A stretch of DNA of 64,000 nucleotides, taken from the NCBI GenBank assembly GCA_041554435.1, contig JBFFLX010000002.1, positions 1-64,000 of the forward strand, written 5' to 3'. The notes under the pieces are model-generated. The model saw nothing but the letters and a program-made list of their open reading frames with translations, ran no database searches and was not told the origin of the DNA. A program made the translations under genes and the position numbers. Below are positions 27,684 through 35,712 of this stretch, piece after piece. This DNA is from BM524 sp041554435 (GTDB taxonomy: Bacteria; Bacteroidota; Bacteroidia; Bacteroidales; F082). How positions within the stretch are numbered: the stretch's first letter is position 1; every line of letters starts with the position of its first letter.

Positions 27684-28026
27684 ACTAGTAATTTTTAAAC
27701 AATAATTCTTTTAGTGTAGAACTATTTGGAGTTTATATGCAAAGCGTGAATATACAAAATATTATTGCAGAATTCAAGTAGTGAACACATTTTATCCCAC
27801 GAACTTTTTAAAAAAGAACGAATATATTAGTTTAAAAAAGACATTTAATACCTAAATAGTAGCAAAACCTGAAAATTATCATTTTTACATATTATGCAAA
27901 ATAACAGGTTATCTATCTGGTTTTGTGTCATTTAAGCCATGTATAAATAAATAGTAAAAAGGCTTTTGTATATCGTTAATTATTCGTAAAATTGCACACA
28001 TTTTAACCACATATTTGCCTTTTTGG
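27684..28026. other. 343-bp divergent region before atpB
   Basis: AT-rich spacer between the SnoaL-like gene and atpB. The best -7 candidate for atpB, CATATTTG at 28010-28017, is only about 10 bases before the ATG and would give an almost leaderless transcript. No gene or hairpin was seen. Confidence 0.45.
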
Positions 28027-29142
28027 ATGAATAAAATATCAGGTATAATAAAAGCACTTAGGCTTTCGGTAATTTTAATGTTGATGATGATTGCTGCAAA
28101 CACTATTTTGTTAGCCCAACATCATAACAATGAAGCTCATGAAGATTGGGAAGAAGAGGTAGAGGAAGCAGAATTCCGTGCCGGGGATATGATAATTGAA
28201 CATATCACCGATGCATATGAATGGCATATTATCACTTTGGGTAAAACACATGTTAGCATTCCACTCCCCGTAATTATTTACGACAAGGGAGAATGGTTGT
28301 TTTTCATGTCGGGCAAATTGCATCATGGTCATGAGGCTTACAAAGGATACTTCGTATCGCACAATGATTTTAATTCAGGCAAACTTGTCAGATTAGATGC
28401 TGAAGGGCATGAAGTTAGGCCTGATTTGGACATTTCAATCACAAAAAATGTTCTGGCAATTTTCCTTAGCATGATAATAATGATGATAGTATTCATTAGC
28501 GTTGCCAACACTTACAAAAAGCGTAAGGGCCAGGCGCCAAAGGGTTTACAATCTTTTCTTGAGCCAATTATTATCTTTATCAGAGATGATGTTGCTAAGG
28601 CATCTATTGGAGAAAAAAAATATGAAAGATATTTACCATTTCTTCTCACAATATTCTTTTTCATTTTACTCAATAATCTCCTGGGAATTATTCCACTTTT
28701 CCCAGGTGGAGCAAATGTTACAGGAAACATTGGAGTAACAGGAGTTATGGCATTGTTTGTTTTTATAATAACTACTTTCAGTGGAAATAAAGCTTACTGG
28801 ACGCATATTTTTAATGCACCGGGAGTACCATGGTGGTTAAAGTTACCTATTCCGCTTATGCCAATCGTAGAGTTGATGGGCGTATTTACAAAACCTTTTG
28901 TACTTATGGTTCGTTTGTTTGCAAACATTAGCGCAGGCCATATCATAATTTTAGGCTTTGTAAGTTTGATATTTATCTTCGGAAAGATAGCAGAAGGACT
29001 TGGTTATGGTGTTTCAATAGTTTCTGTTGGATTTTCTATTTTCATGGATTTCCTCGAACTTTTGGTAGCATTTATACAAGCATATGTTTTTACATTGTTG
29101 TCGGCTTTATATTTCGGCATGGCAACAGAAGAACATCATTAA
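28027..29142 (+). CDS. atpB: Fo ATP synthase subunit a
   Basis: 371 residues from ATG 28027. A TTG 12 bases earlier is in frame but less likely. The N-terminus is a signal-like hydrophobic segment followed by a His/Glu-rich periplasmic extension (residues about 33-110), common in Bacteroidota and absent from E. coli. The membrane part contains Arg296 in LMVRLFANISAGH, the essential arginine of the proton path. Subunit a forms the two half-channels next to the c-ring. It is the first gene of the atpBEFHAG block, and no atpI or atpZ gene precedes it. Confidence 0.95.
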   Translation: MNKISGIIKALRLSVILMLMMIAANTILLAQHHNNEAHEDWEEEVEEAEFRAGDMIIEHITDAYEWHIITLGKTHVSIPLPVIIYDKGEWLFFMSGKLHHGHEAYKGYFVSHNDFNSGKLVRLDAEGHEVRPDLDISITKNVLAIFLSMIIMMIVFISVANTYKKRKGQAPKGLQSFLEPIIIFIRDDVAKASIGEKKYERYLPFLLTIFFFILLNNLLGIIPLFPGGANVTGNIGVTGVMALFVFIITTFSGNKAYWTHIFNAPGVPWWLKLPIPLMPIVELMGVFTKPFVLMVRLFANISAGHIIILGFVSLIFIFGKIAEGLGYGVSIVSVGFSIFMDFLELLVAFIQAYVFTLLSALYFGMATEEHH

Positions 29143-29187
29143 TAAATTTGAATTCCATTAATATTAATAATAAAAATAATAAAAATT

Positions 29188-29448
29188 ATGGATCTTTTAG
29201 CAATTTTACTCCAGGTAGCCGCTGATCTTGCCCCTTATGCAAAATTAGGAGCAGGTGTTGGTGCAGGTATTGCTGCAATTGGCGCTGGTATTGGCATCGG
29301 ACAAATTGGTCGCGGTGCAGTTGAAGCAATTGCTCGTCAGCCTGAAGCTGTAGGTGATATTCGTTCGAATATGATTGTAGCAGCAGCGCTGATTGAAGGT
29401 GTTGCATTCTTTGCAATTGTTGTTTGTTTATTAATTGTATTCTTATAA
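29188..29448 (+). CDS. atpE: Fo ATP synthase subunit c
   Basis: 86 residues, two membrane helices forming a hairpin with the polar loop ARQPEA (residues 49-54). The first helix is Gly-rich (GAGIGIG). Glu70 in the second helix is the ion-carrying carboxylate. Gln39 is present but residue 71 is Gly, not Ser/Thr as in sodium-binding c subunits, so protons are the more likely ion. The subunit assembles into the rotor ring, needing many copies per enzyme. It is followed by a strong intercistronic hairpin (29461-29495). Confidence 0.97.
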   Translation: MDLLAILLQVAADLAPYAKLGAGVGAGIAAIGAGIGIGQIGRGAVEAIARQPEAVGDIRSNMIVAAALIEGVAFFAIVVCLLIVFL

Positions 29449-29460
29449 ACAACAAAATTA

Positions 29461-29495
29461 CCGGTAAGATATAGCGATTGGCTGTATCTTACCGG
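29461..29495 (+). promoter_or_regulatory. strong intercistronic hairpin between atpE and atpF
   Basis: CCGGTAAGATA (29461-29471) is the perfect reverse complement of 29485-29495, and the stem extends inward (TAGC/GCTG with one G-U pair) to about 15 bp with a five-base loop. No T-run follows at once. It is therefore more like an mRNA processing or stabilising element for atpE, or a partial attenuator, than a full terminator. Confidence 0.85.
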
Positions 29496-29530
29496 ATAAT
29501 TAATTATTAAAAAAATTAAATTTTAGAAAT

Positions 29531-30025
29531 ATGTCACTTATAAATCCCGGATTTGGACTCGTTATTTGGATGACAATTGCATTGCTAGTTGTACTTTTTG
29601 TACTTAAAAAATATGCATGGAAGCCAATAATGGAAGCCCTTAAGGAAAGAGAAGAAGGAATTGATAATTCTTTGCGTGCTGCTGAAAAAGCTCACGAAGA
29701 AATGAAGAACCTTAAACTCGATAATGAGCAACTTTTAAAAGAAGCCAAGGAAGAAAGGGATGCAATATTAAGAGAAGGCCGTAAGATTAAAGAAAAGATT
29801 ATTGAAGATGCTAAAATGCAAGCTAGTCTGGAAGCCTCAAATATTGTTGAAAGCGCCAAAGAAAGAATTGAGCATGAGAAAAAAGCTGCAATTGTAGAAA
29901 TTAAGAATATTATCGCAGATCAGGCGATTACAATTGCTGAAAAAGTGCTCAGGGAAGAGTTTAAGGATAAAGGAAAACAAAAGGAATATGTTCAAACCCT
30001 TTTGAAAGAAACTAATTTAAACTAA
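29531..30025 (+). CDS. atpF: Fo ATP synthase subunit b
   Basis: 164 residues. One N-terminal membrane helix (about 7-26, LVIWMTIALLVVLFVL) ends in KKYAWKPI, the common b-subunit junction. A long charged helix follows to the end, rich in Glu/Lys and Ala and expected to form the dimeric peripheral stalk that holds F1 against rotation. The gene is 12 bases before atpH. A single b gene is present, so the stalk is probably a homodimer. Confidence 0.96.
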   Translation: MSLINPGFGLVIWMTIALLVVLFVLKKYAWKPIMEALKEREEGIDNSLRAAEKAHEEMKNLKLDNEQLLKEAKEERDAILREGRKIKEKIIEDAKMQASLEASNIVESAKERIEHEKKAAIVEIKNIIADQAITIAEKVLREEFKDKGKQKEYVQTLLKETNLN

Positions 30026-30037
30026 TAAAGAATTATA

Positions 30038-30595
30038 ATGAGAGTAACTTTATTAGCAAAAAGGTATGCACAGGCATTATTCGAGTTGGCGTTGGAAGGA
30101 AATATTCTTGAGAATGTTTCAAAGGATATGATACTCGTTGAACAGGTTATTGACCAAAGCAAAGAACTTCGACTTTTACTTAATAATCCTGTTATTGATG
30201 CTCACAAGAAAACCAGGGTGCTCGATAAAATTTTTACAGGAAAACTTGAGGAATTGAGTCTTAAGTTTATTCTGCTTATAGCCCGTAAAGGACGCGAAAA
30301 ATACATACCTTATATCTCAAAAGCCTTTAACAGCATTTATAAAGAGCATAAAAATATTGTTGATGTTACTTTTACCACTGCTTACAAACCTGATGAGGAA
30401 GTAAAAGAGGGGGTACTTAAAACATTGAAAAAAATTACTAATAAAAATATTGATCTTCAGGAACTTATCGATGATGAACTAATAGGTGGATATATAGTAA
30501 ATCTTGAAGACTATCAATATGATGCAAGCGTAAAAACACAATTGAAGCGCCTGCGTAAAGAATTTTCGAAAAACCTATTTATAAAGAAATACTAA
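30038..30595 (+). CDS. atpH: F1 ATP synthase subunit delta
   Basis: 185 residues with the delta/OSCP pattern: N-terminal helical domain beginning LLAKRYAQALFELA, and C-terminal DDELIGGYIVNLEDYQYDASV. It joins the top of F1 to the b stalk. It lies between atpF and atpA with gaps of 12 and 18 bases, so the three are surely co-transcribed. Confidence 0.96.
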   Translation: MRVTLLAKRYAQALFELALEGNILENVSKDMILVEQVIDQSKELRLLLNNPVIDAHKKTRVLDKIFTGKLEELSLKFILLIARKGREKYIPYISKAFNSIYKEHKNIVDVTFTTAYKPDEEVKEGVLKTLKKITNKNIDLQELIDDELIGGYIVNLEDYQYDASVKTQLKRLRKEFSKNLFIKKY

Positions 30596-30613
30596 TAAGA
30601 AAAGATAATAAAT

Positions 30614-32197
30614 ATGGCAGACATTAAACCAGCTGAAGTATCAGCCATTTTGCGTAAAGAACTTGCAGGATTTGATTCTTCAGTAGTTTTGGAAGAGATT
30701 GGATCTGTATTACAAATAGGCGATGGTATTGCACGTGTTTACGGCCTATCAAATGTTGAAGCAGGAGAATTGGTAGAGTTTGAAAAAACCGGTTTAAAAG
30801 GTATTGTACTTAACCTTGAAGAAGACAATGTGGGTATCGTACTTTTAGGTCCTGTTGAAGATATCAACGAAGGTGATAAAGTAAAACGTACCGGCAAAAT
30901 TGCATCTATAAATGTAGGTGAAAAACTTCTTGGTCGTGTTATTAATACTCTTGGAGAACCAATTGATGGTAAAGGCAAAGTTGAAGGTGAACTTTTTGAA
31001 ATGCCTTTGGAAAGAAAAGCCCCCGGTGTAATTTTCCGTCAACCTGTTAACGAACCACTTCAAACAGGTATTAAGCCAATTGATGCAATGATTCCAATTG
31101 GTCGTGGTCAGCGTGAGTTAATTATTGGTGACCGTCAAACGGGAAAAACTGCCATTGCTATCGACACCATTATCAATCAAAAAGAATTTTACGAAAAAGG
31201 CGAGCCGGTAATTTGTATTTATGTTGCTTCAGGTCAAAAAGGATCAACAGTAGCAAATATAGTTCAAACACTTGAGAAGAATGGTGCCATGGCTTATACG
31301 GTTGTTGTTAATGCTACCGCATCCGACCCTGCAGCAATGCAGTTTTATGCTCCTTTTGCAGGTGCAGCCATCGGAGAATATTTCCGTGATACAGGACGCC
31401 CTGCTTTGGTAATTTACGACGACCTTTCAAAACAAGCTGTTGCTTATCGTGAGGTGTCACTACTATTACGTCGTCCTCCAGGACGTGAAGCCTTCCCCGG
31501 TGATGTATTCTATTTGCACTCACGTTTGCTGGAACGCGCTGCCAAAATCATCAATGTTGATGAAATTGCCAAAAATATGAACGACCTTCCGGAAGTTCTT
31601 AAAGATAAAGTAAAAGGTGGCGGATCACTTACTGCACTTCCTATCATTGAAACACAGGCAGGAGACGTTTCTGCATATATTCCTACTAATGTTATCTCAA
31701 TTACCGACGGACAGATTTTCCTCGAGTCGGATTTGTTTAACTCAGGTATTCGTCCTGCAATTAACGTAGGTATTTCCGTTTCAAGAGTGGGTGGTAATGC
31801 TCAGGTTAAATCAATGAAAAAAATTGCCGGTACACTTAAACTTGACCAGGCACAATATCGTGAACTTGAGGCATTTGCAAAATTTGGCTCCGACCTCGAT
31901 GCTGCAACAATGGCTGTTTTGGAAAAAGGAAAACGTAATGTTGAAATCCTTAAGCAAGCACAGTATTCACCAATGAGTGTGGGTAATCAGATAGCAATAA
32001 TTTATTGCGGAACAAAAAATCTAATTAAAGATGTACCTGTAACAAGTGTAACAGATTTCCAAACAGAATTTTTGCATCATCTTGAACAATATTATCCTGA
32101 TGTAGTAAATCAGTTAGGAAAAGGTATACTAAATGATGAAATTACTCAATCATTAGAAAAGGCAGCGGCAGATGTTGCCAGTAAATATAAAGCATAA
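30614..32197 (+). CDS. atpA: F1 ATP synthase subunit alpha
   Basis: 527 residues, the non-catalytic nucleotide-binding subunit of the F1 hexamer. The P-loop GDRQTGKT is at 172-179, the family block YRDTGRPALVIYDDLSKQA lies in the middle, and the arginine-finger region (VGISVSRVGGNAQ) is intact. The N-terminal crown domain and C-terminal helical bundle are complete. It is in the atpBEFHAG block with 15 bases to atpG. Confidence 0.98.
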   Translation: MADIKPAEVSAILRKELAGFDSSVVLEEIGSVLQIGDGIARVYGLSNVEAGELVEFEKTGLKGIVLNLEEDNVGIVLLGPVEDINEGDKVKRTGKIASINVGEKLLGRVINTLGEPIDGKGKVEGELFEMPLERKAPGVIFRQPVNEPLQTGIKPIDAMIPIGRGQRELIIGDRQTGKTAIAIDTIINQKEFYEKGEPVICIYVASGQKGSTVANIVQTLEKNGAMAYTVVVNATASDPAAMQFYAPFAGAAIGEYFRDTGRPALVIYDDLSKQAVAYREVSLLLRRPPGREAFPGDVFYLHSRLLERAAKIINVDEIAKNMNDLPEVLKDKVKGGGSLTALPIIETQAGDVSAYIPTNVISITDGQIFLESDLFNSGIRPAINVGISVSRVGGNAQVKSMKKIAGTLKLDQAQYRELEAFAKFGSDLDAATMAVLEKGKRNVEILKQAQYSPMSVGNQIAIIYCGTKNLIKDVPVTSVTDFQTEFLHHLEQYYPDVVNQLGKGILNDEITQSLEKAAADVASKYKA

Positions 32198-32212
32198 TCA
32201 TATTTAATTAAT

Positions 32213-33097
32213 ATGGCCAATTTAAAAGAAGTAAGGACACGTATTAGTTCGGTACAATCTACAATGCAGATTACCAGCGCCATGAAAATGGTGGCTGCAT
32301 CTAAGTTGAGAAAAGCACAGAATGCCATAATTACTATGCGCCCTTACGCTTCTAAACTAAAGGAGATAATGCAAAATCTTGGCTCCAGCCTCGATGGTTC
32401 CGGCGATAATATTTATGGAACCGACAAAGGTGACGAGAAAGTGTTGCTAATTCCAATTACTTCAAACAGAGGTCTTTGTGGAGCCTTTAATGCAAATATT
32501 GTAAAAGAAACTGTATCATTATTAAACACCAACTTCAAGACGCAGTTGGAAAAAAATAATGTAAGTTTATTTTGTATTGGCAGTAAAGGAGCCGACTTAT
32601 TAAAATCAAAAGGATACACCATTAATAAAGTAAATCATGAAATTTTTGATGAACTTACTTTTGATAATGTTCTTGCTATTGCAGAAGATTTGATGAGTCA
32701 ATTTTCTGAAGGTAAATATGATAAAATAATTCTTGTTTACAATCAGTTTAAAAATGCTGCATCTCAAATTATTATTAATGAACAGTTTCTCCCATTGGTA
32801 GAAAACGATGAGAAAGAAGAAACTTCAAGCCTACAGGCAGATTTTATTTTTGAGCCAAGTAAACAGGAAATACTCGAAGAAATTATTCCCAAAACAATTA
32901 AAATTCAACTTTATAAAGCTATACTCGATAGTTTTGCTTCTGAGCATGGTGCCCGTATGACAGCAATGCATCAGGCTACCGACAACGCAAACGAACTACT
33001 TAAAGATCTTAAGCTTAGCTATAATAAAGCTCGTCAGGCCGCAATTACTAACGAAATCTTAGAAATAGTTGGAGGTGCTGAGGCACTAAATGGATAA
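32213..33097 (+). CDS. atpG: F1 ATP synthase subunit gamma
   Basis: 294 residues: the central shaft. The N-terminal helix begins LKEVRTRISSVQSTMQI and contains KMVAASKLRKAQ. The C-terminal helix has MTAMHQATDNAN and ends TNEILEIVGGAEAL. Both helices form the coiled coil that rotates inside the hexamer. GLCGAFN (about residues 86-92) is the conserved Rossmann-like start. It is the last gene of the block and is followed by a clear terminator. Confidence 0.97.
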   Translation: MANLKEVRTRISSVQSTMQITSAMKMVAASKLRKAQNAIITMRPYASKLKEIMQNLGSSLDGSGDNIYGTDKGDEKVLLIPITSNRGLCGAFNANIVKETVSLLNTNFKTQLEKNNVSLFCIGSKGADLLKSKGYTINKVNHEIFDELTFDNVLAIAEDLMSQFSEGKYDKIILVYNQFKNAASQIIINEQFLPLVENDEKEETSSLQADFIFEPSKQEILEEIIPKTIKIQLYKAILDSFASEHGARMTAMHQATDNANELLKDLKLSYNKARQAAITNEILEIVGGAEALNG

Positions 33098-33138
33098 TAT
33101 AAGTCAGAATAAATAGTACCTTTTTTATAATACAGTAC

Positions 33139-33165
33139 AGGCTGCTTAAAAAGCAGCCTTTTTTT
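33139..33165 (+). terminator. terminator of the atpBEFHAG operon
   Basis: AGGCTGCTT (33139-33147) pairs perfectly with AAGCAGCCT (33151-33159), loop AAA, then T residues to 33165. It lies just before the stop of the convergent gene at 33164. Confidence 0.95.
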
Positions 33166-34342
33166 ATGCAAATTTAAGCCCAAGAATTTTATTAGTAAAA
33201 ATGTTTATCTTCCTGTCATCTTGCTTTATTTCACTATGTGTTTCACTGTCATTTAGCATGTTGAGCAAATCGCTATACATCCACGGTGCATAGTATTTTT
33301 TTGCAAATTTATTGGTGAGAAAAATGTAGAGTCTATAAGGATTAAACTTATATTTATCTTCCTCCAGAGTAAAAAGAGTAAGAATATTTTGTTCCCTGTC
33401 TTCATTGATATCACGAATATCATCAGTCATCTGACAATATAAAGTCCAAAGAATGGAATTATTAATATTGTCATCTAATTTTCTACTCAATTTTAAGTTC
33501 ACTGCAATTAGCGAAAACATGGTTTTTAAGGCTACCAAACTGCTTTTATGAACCAACTTATGTGTTTCACCTTTTTTGTAATTAAAGCACAAATCTTCAA
33601 ACTGAGATTGCTCCAGCAAGAATAAAATTTTGTAAAACTCCTCATTCTCCCCATAGGGAAATCGCAATTTACAATCAGTTATTATTTTATTTATGAACGG
33701 ATAAAATCTGCCATTTGCAAAATGCGAATAATCACTATCTGATAATACATGCTGAACCAAATTATGAAATTCTAACTTTTCATTTTTTGTATATTCTGTC
33801 GAATCCAGTATCTGATCGGAAATTATATAATTTACACCTATATAATATCCCATATAAAAGGATTTTTCCAGTTTGAACTGCACTTTCCGTGGAAATAACA
33901 AATTAGAATAAATAAATGTTGTTAATACATTGGCAAGTATAACTTTAACTATCTGATGCTTTTTTCCGTTTAAATCAATTTCAGGAACTAAATTCTGCAA
34001 ACTGTTTATTTCCCGGCTTACAATTTCATTGTAATACCTAACGACTTTTTTATATCTACGATATCTCAGGTTGATAATAGTTACCAGAAAAATTGTTTTG
34101 AAAAAGTGCTTAAAAGAAAATTTATATAAACCAAGAGTTGTCATAAGATAGTATTTGTGCAATACATCCAAAAACTCTGGTTTTCCTGCTTTATATTTGG
34201 TTTTTATGCGATTTAATTCTTGATCATGGCTACCTCCAAAAAAATCATTTTCATAAAACAAAGTCTTAATTTGAGTTTCTGCAATAGCATATAAGTCCTC
34301 AAATAAAACTGTGTATTTATTTAAATTACTCAATTGGTGCAT
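33164..34342 (-). CDS. divergent class I isoprenoid synthase-like protein
   Basis: 392 residues, all-helical, without signal peptide. Two aspartate motifs are at the expected relation for class I isoprenoid synthases: D176-Q-I-L-D180 in a helix beginning at about 165, and D307-D-I-R-D311-I-N-E-D315 after QMT, very like the second motif of squalene/phytoene synthases (QxxDDIxDxxED). These would bind Mg2+ and a prenyl diphosphate. The rest is not similar to any prenyl synthase I can name, and no carotenoid, hopanoid or quinone gene is nearby. The enzyme activity is inferred from the motifs and helical character. It converges on atpG and lies 66 bp downstream of a small unknown gene. Confidence 0.7.
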   Translation of the reverse strand: MHQLSNLNKYTVLFEDLYAIAETQIKTLFYENDFFGGSHDQELNRIKTKYKAGKPEFLDVLHKYYLMTTLGLYKFSFKHFFKTIFLVTIINLRYRRYKKVVRYYNEIVSREINSLQNLVPEIDLNGKKHQIVKVILANVLTTFIYSNLLFPRKVQFKLEKSFYMGYYIGVNYIISDQILDSTEYTKNEKLEFHNLVQHVLSDSDYSHFANGRFYPFINKIITDCKLRFPYGENEEFYKILFLLEQSQFEDLCFNYKKGETHKLVHKSSLVALKTMFSLIAVNLKLSRKLDDNINNSILWTLYCQMTDDIRDINEDREQNILTLFTLEEDKYKFNPYRLYIFLTNKFAKKYYAPWMYSDLLNMLNDSETHSEIKQDDRKINIFTNKILGLKFA

Positions 34343-34408
34343 TTATTATGAAATAACGCTTGCTAATATAAAAACATATTTGAATAAATAAAACTAAATA
34401 CTTGTGAA

Positions 34409-34783
34409 TTATTTGTTTAGGTTTTTAAAATACAAACGTGTAATTACTTTTTTCAATTCTCTTTCCATTATCATTTCGGAAACTACATCGGATAATTGTC
34501 GCTCTTTTTGCTCTTCTGCCCTTTGAATAATTTTGTTTTCAGGTATGTCAATTTGATACAATAGTGAAATTATTTTGGCTGAATTAATTTCCAATAATCT
34601 TCTTATTTGTATTTCCAGCTCATCAAAAACTTCCTGCCAACTATAATCCATATTTTCAGAATAATTAATTACTAGGCCGAATAGCGCAAAATCCTTTTTT
34701 ATTTGTAAACTTGTAAGTTCAACAAGTTCTTTATCGTTTCTGTATTTTGCCAGATCGGAGGTTGAAATAATTGGTGTTTTCAT
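34409..34783 (-). CDS. small cytosolic protein of unknown function
   Basis: 124 residues from the ATG at 34783 (MKTPIISTSDL). An earlier in-frame start at 34930 would run antisense into the signal peptide of the divergent gene and adds atypical residues. The protein is helical and charged, with a conserved-looking start (ISTSDLAKYRNDKE) and Gln/Glu-rich helices near the C-terminus. No motif is recognised. It lies upstream of the isoprenoid synthase-like gene on the same strand (66-bp gap), so the two may be one transcript. Confidence 0.65.
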   Translation of the reverse strand: MKTPIISTSDLAKYRNDKELVELTSLQIKKDFALFGLVINYSENMDYSWQEVFDELEIQIRRLLEINSAKIISLLYQIDIPENKIIQRAEEQKERQLSDVVSEMIMERELKKVITRLYFKNLNK

Positions 34784-34869
34784 AAAAATAATAGCATCAA
34801 ATTGCTTAGCAAAAATAAACAAACACGTATACAACAATTGTTTAATTTTATCGAAATTTAATTTTTTAT

Positions 34870-35712
34870 ATGCGACATATTCTTTTGCCTTTATTAATAG
34901 TGTTATGTATCTCATTTTCAACGAATACAATATCTCAAAATATTAATAATTTCCAAGTTGATGAAAGTGTTCTGTATTCAATGAACAAGCAGGTCGGGCA
35001 GTTTGTACGACGATTTAACATGGAAGAAGACAGTTATGGAAAGTTTTTGCCGAAAGATGATAAACGATATCATAATAATGCTTTAAGGGTAAAATTGTTG
35101 CCAAAAATGTTCGATACTTTTAACCCCAGGACATCGGGAAATTTAAAAACTTACTTCATCGATGATGTAACTAATCCTAAAAATCCTGTTTACTTAAATT
35201 TCCTGGATAAAAACTGGTACGCCGAAGTTTCTGCAACTTTTTTAGCAGATGGACAAGAAGTGAATATTATAATTTATTTACGACTGCAGGAAGAGAATTT
35301 AGGTTCCAAATGGATAATCAGCAATGTTTATTATAGTTATTTTCCTCACCTTTTTCCAAAAGCAGATACTCTTGAAAAAGCCAAATATTTTCTGCATCCC
35401 CAAAGTCATGAGTTGGATTTTATGAATCTTCATAAGGCCCTCGACAATCCAAACCATATCGAATATTATGCTTCCAACGATTATCGTCCCGACTATCTAA
35501 CATTGTTTTTTTACCAAATGAAAAAAGGCAATTTAAAGTTCAAAGAAATAAATTCAGTAAAATTTCACTTTCTACAAATTAAAAACTGGTATTTCGAATT
35601 ATCTTATTTTAACAGGAATGATAATAATTCGGGATGGTTGATTTCCAACCTGATATACATAGAAGAAAGTAAGAAAGGCGAATTAATAAAATCATACGGT
35701 TTATGCAAATAA
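34870..35712 (+). CDS. secreted protein with two similar halves, coupled to an LRR protein
   Basis: 280 residues with signal peptide to about residue 23 (NTISQ). Two similar blocks are visible: K-N-W-Y-A-E followed by GSKWIISNVYY, and K-N-W-Y-F-E followed by NSGWLISNLIY. They suggest a tandem of NTF2-like or similar alpha+beta domains. I cannot assign a function. The stop overlaps the start of the next gene by 10 bases, so translation of the two is coupled and the products probably act together in the periplasm or at the surface. Confidence 0.78.
   Translation: MRHILLPLLIVLCISFSTNTISQNINNFQVDESVLYSMNKQVGQFVRRFNMEEDSYGKFLPKDDKRYHNNALRVKLLPKMFDTFNPRTSGNLKTYFIDDVTNPKNPVYLNFLDKNWYAEVSATFLADGQEVNIIIYLRLQEENLGSKWIISNVYYSYFPHLFPKADTLEKAKYFLHPQSHELDFMNLHKALDNPNHIEYYASNDYRPDYLTLFFYQMKKGNLKFKEINSVKFHFLQIKNWYFELSYFNRNDNNSGWLISNLIYIEESKKGELIKSYGLCK

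Noticed and set aside
29188..29448. sodium-driven ATP synthase
   Set aside because: The Ser/Thr after the carrier Glu is missing (Gly71), so the sodium site is incomplete.
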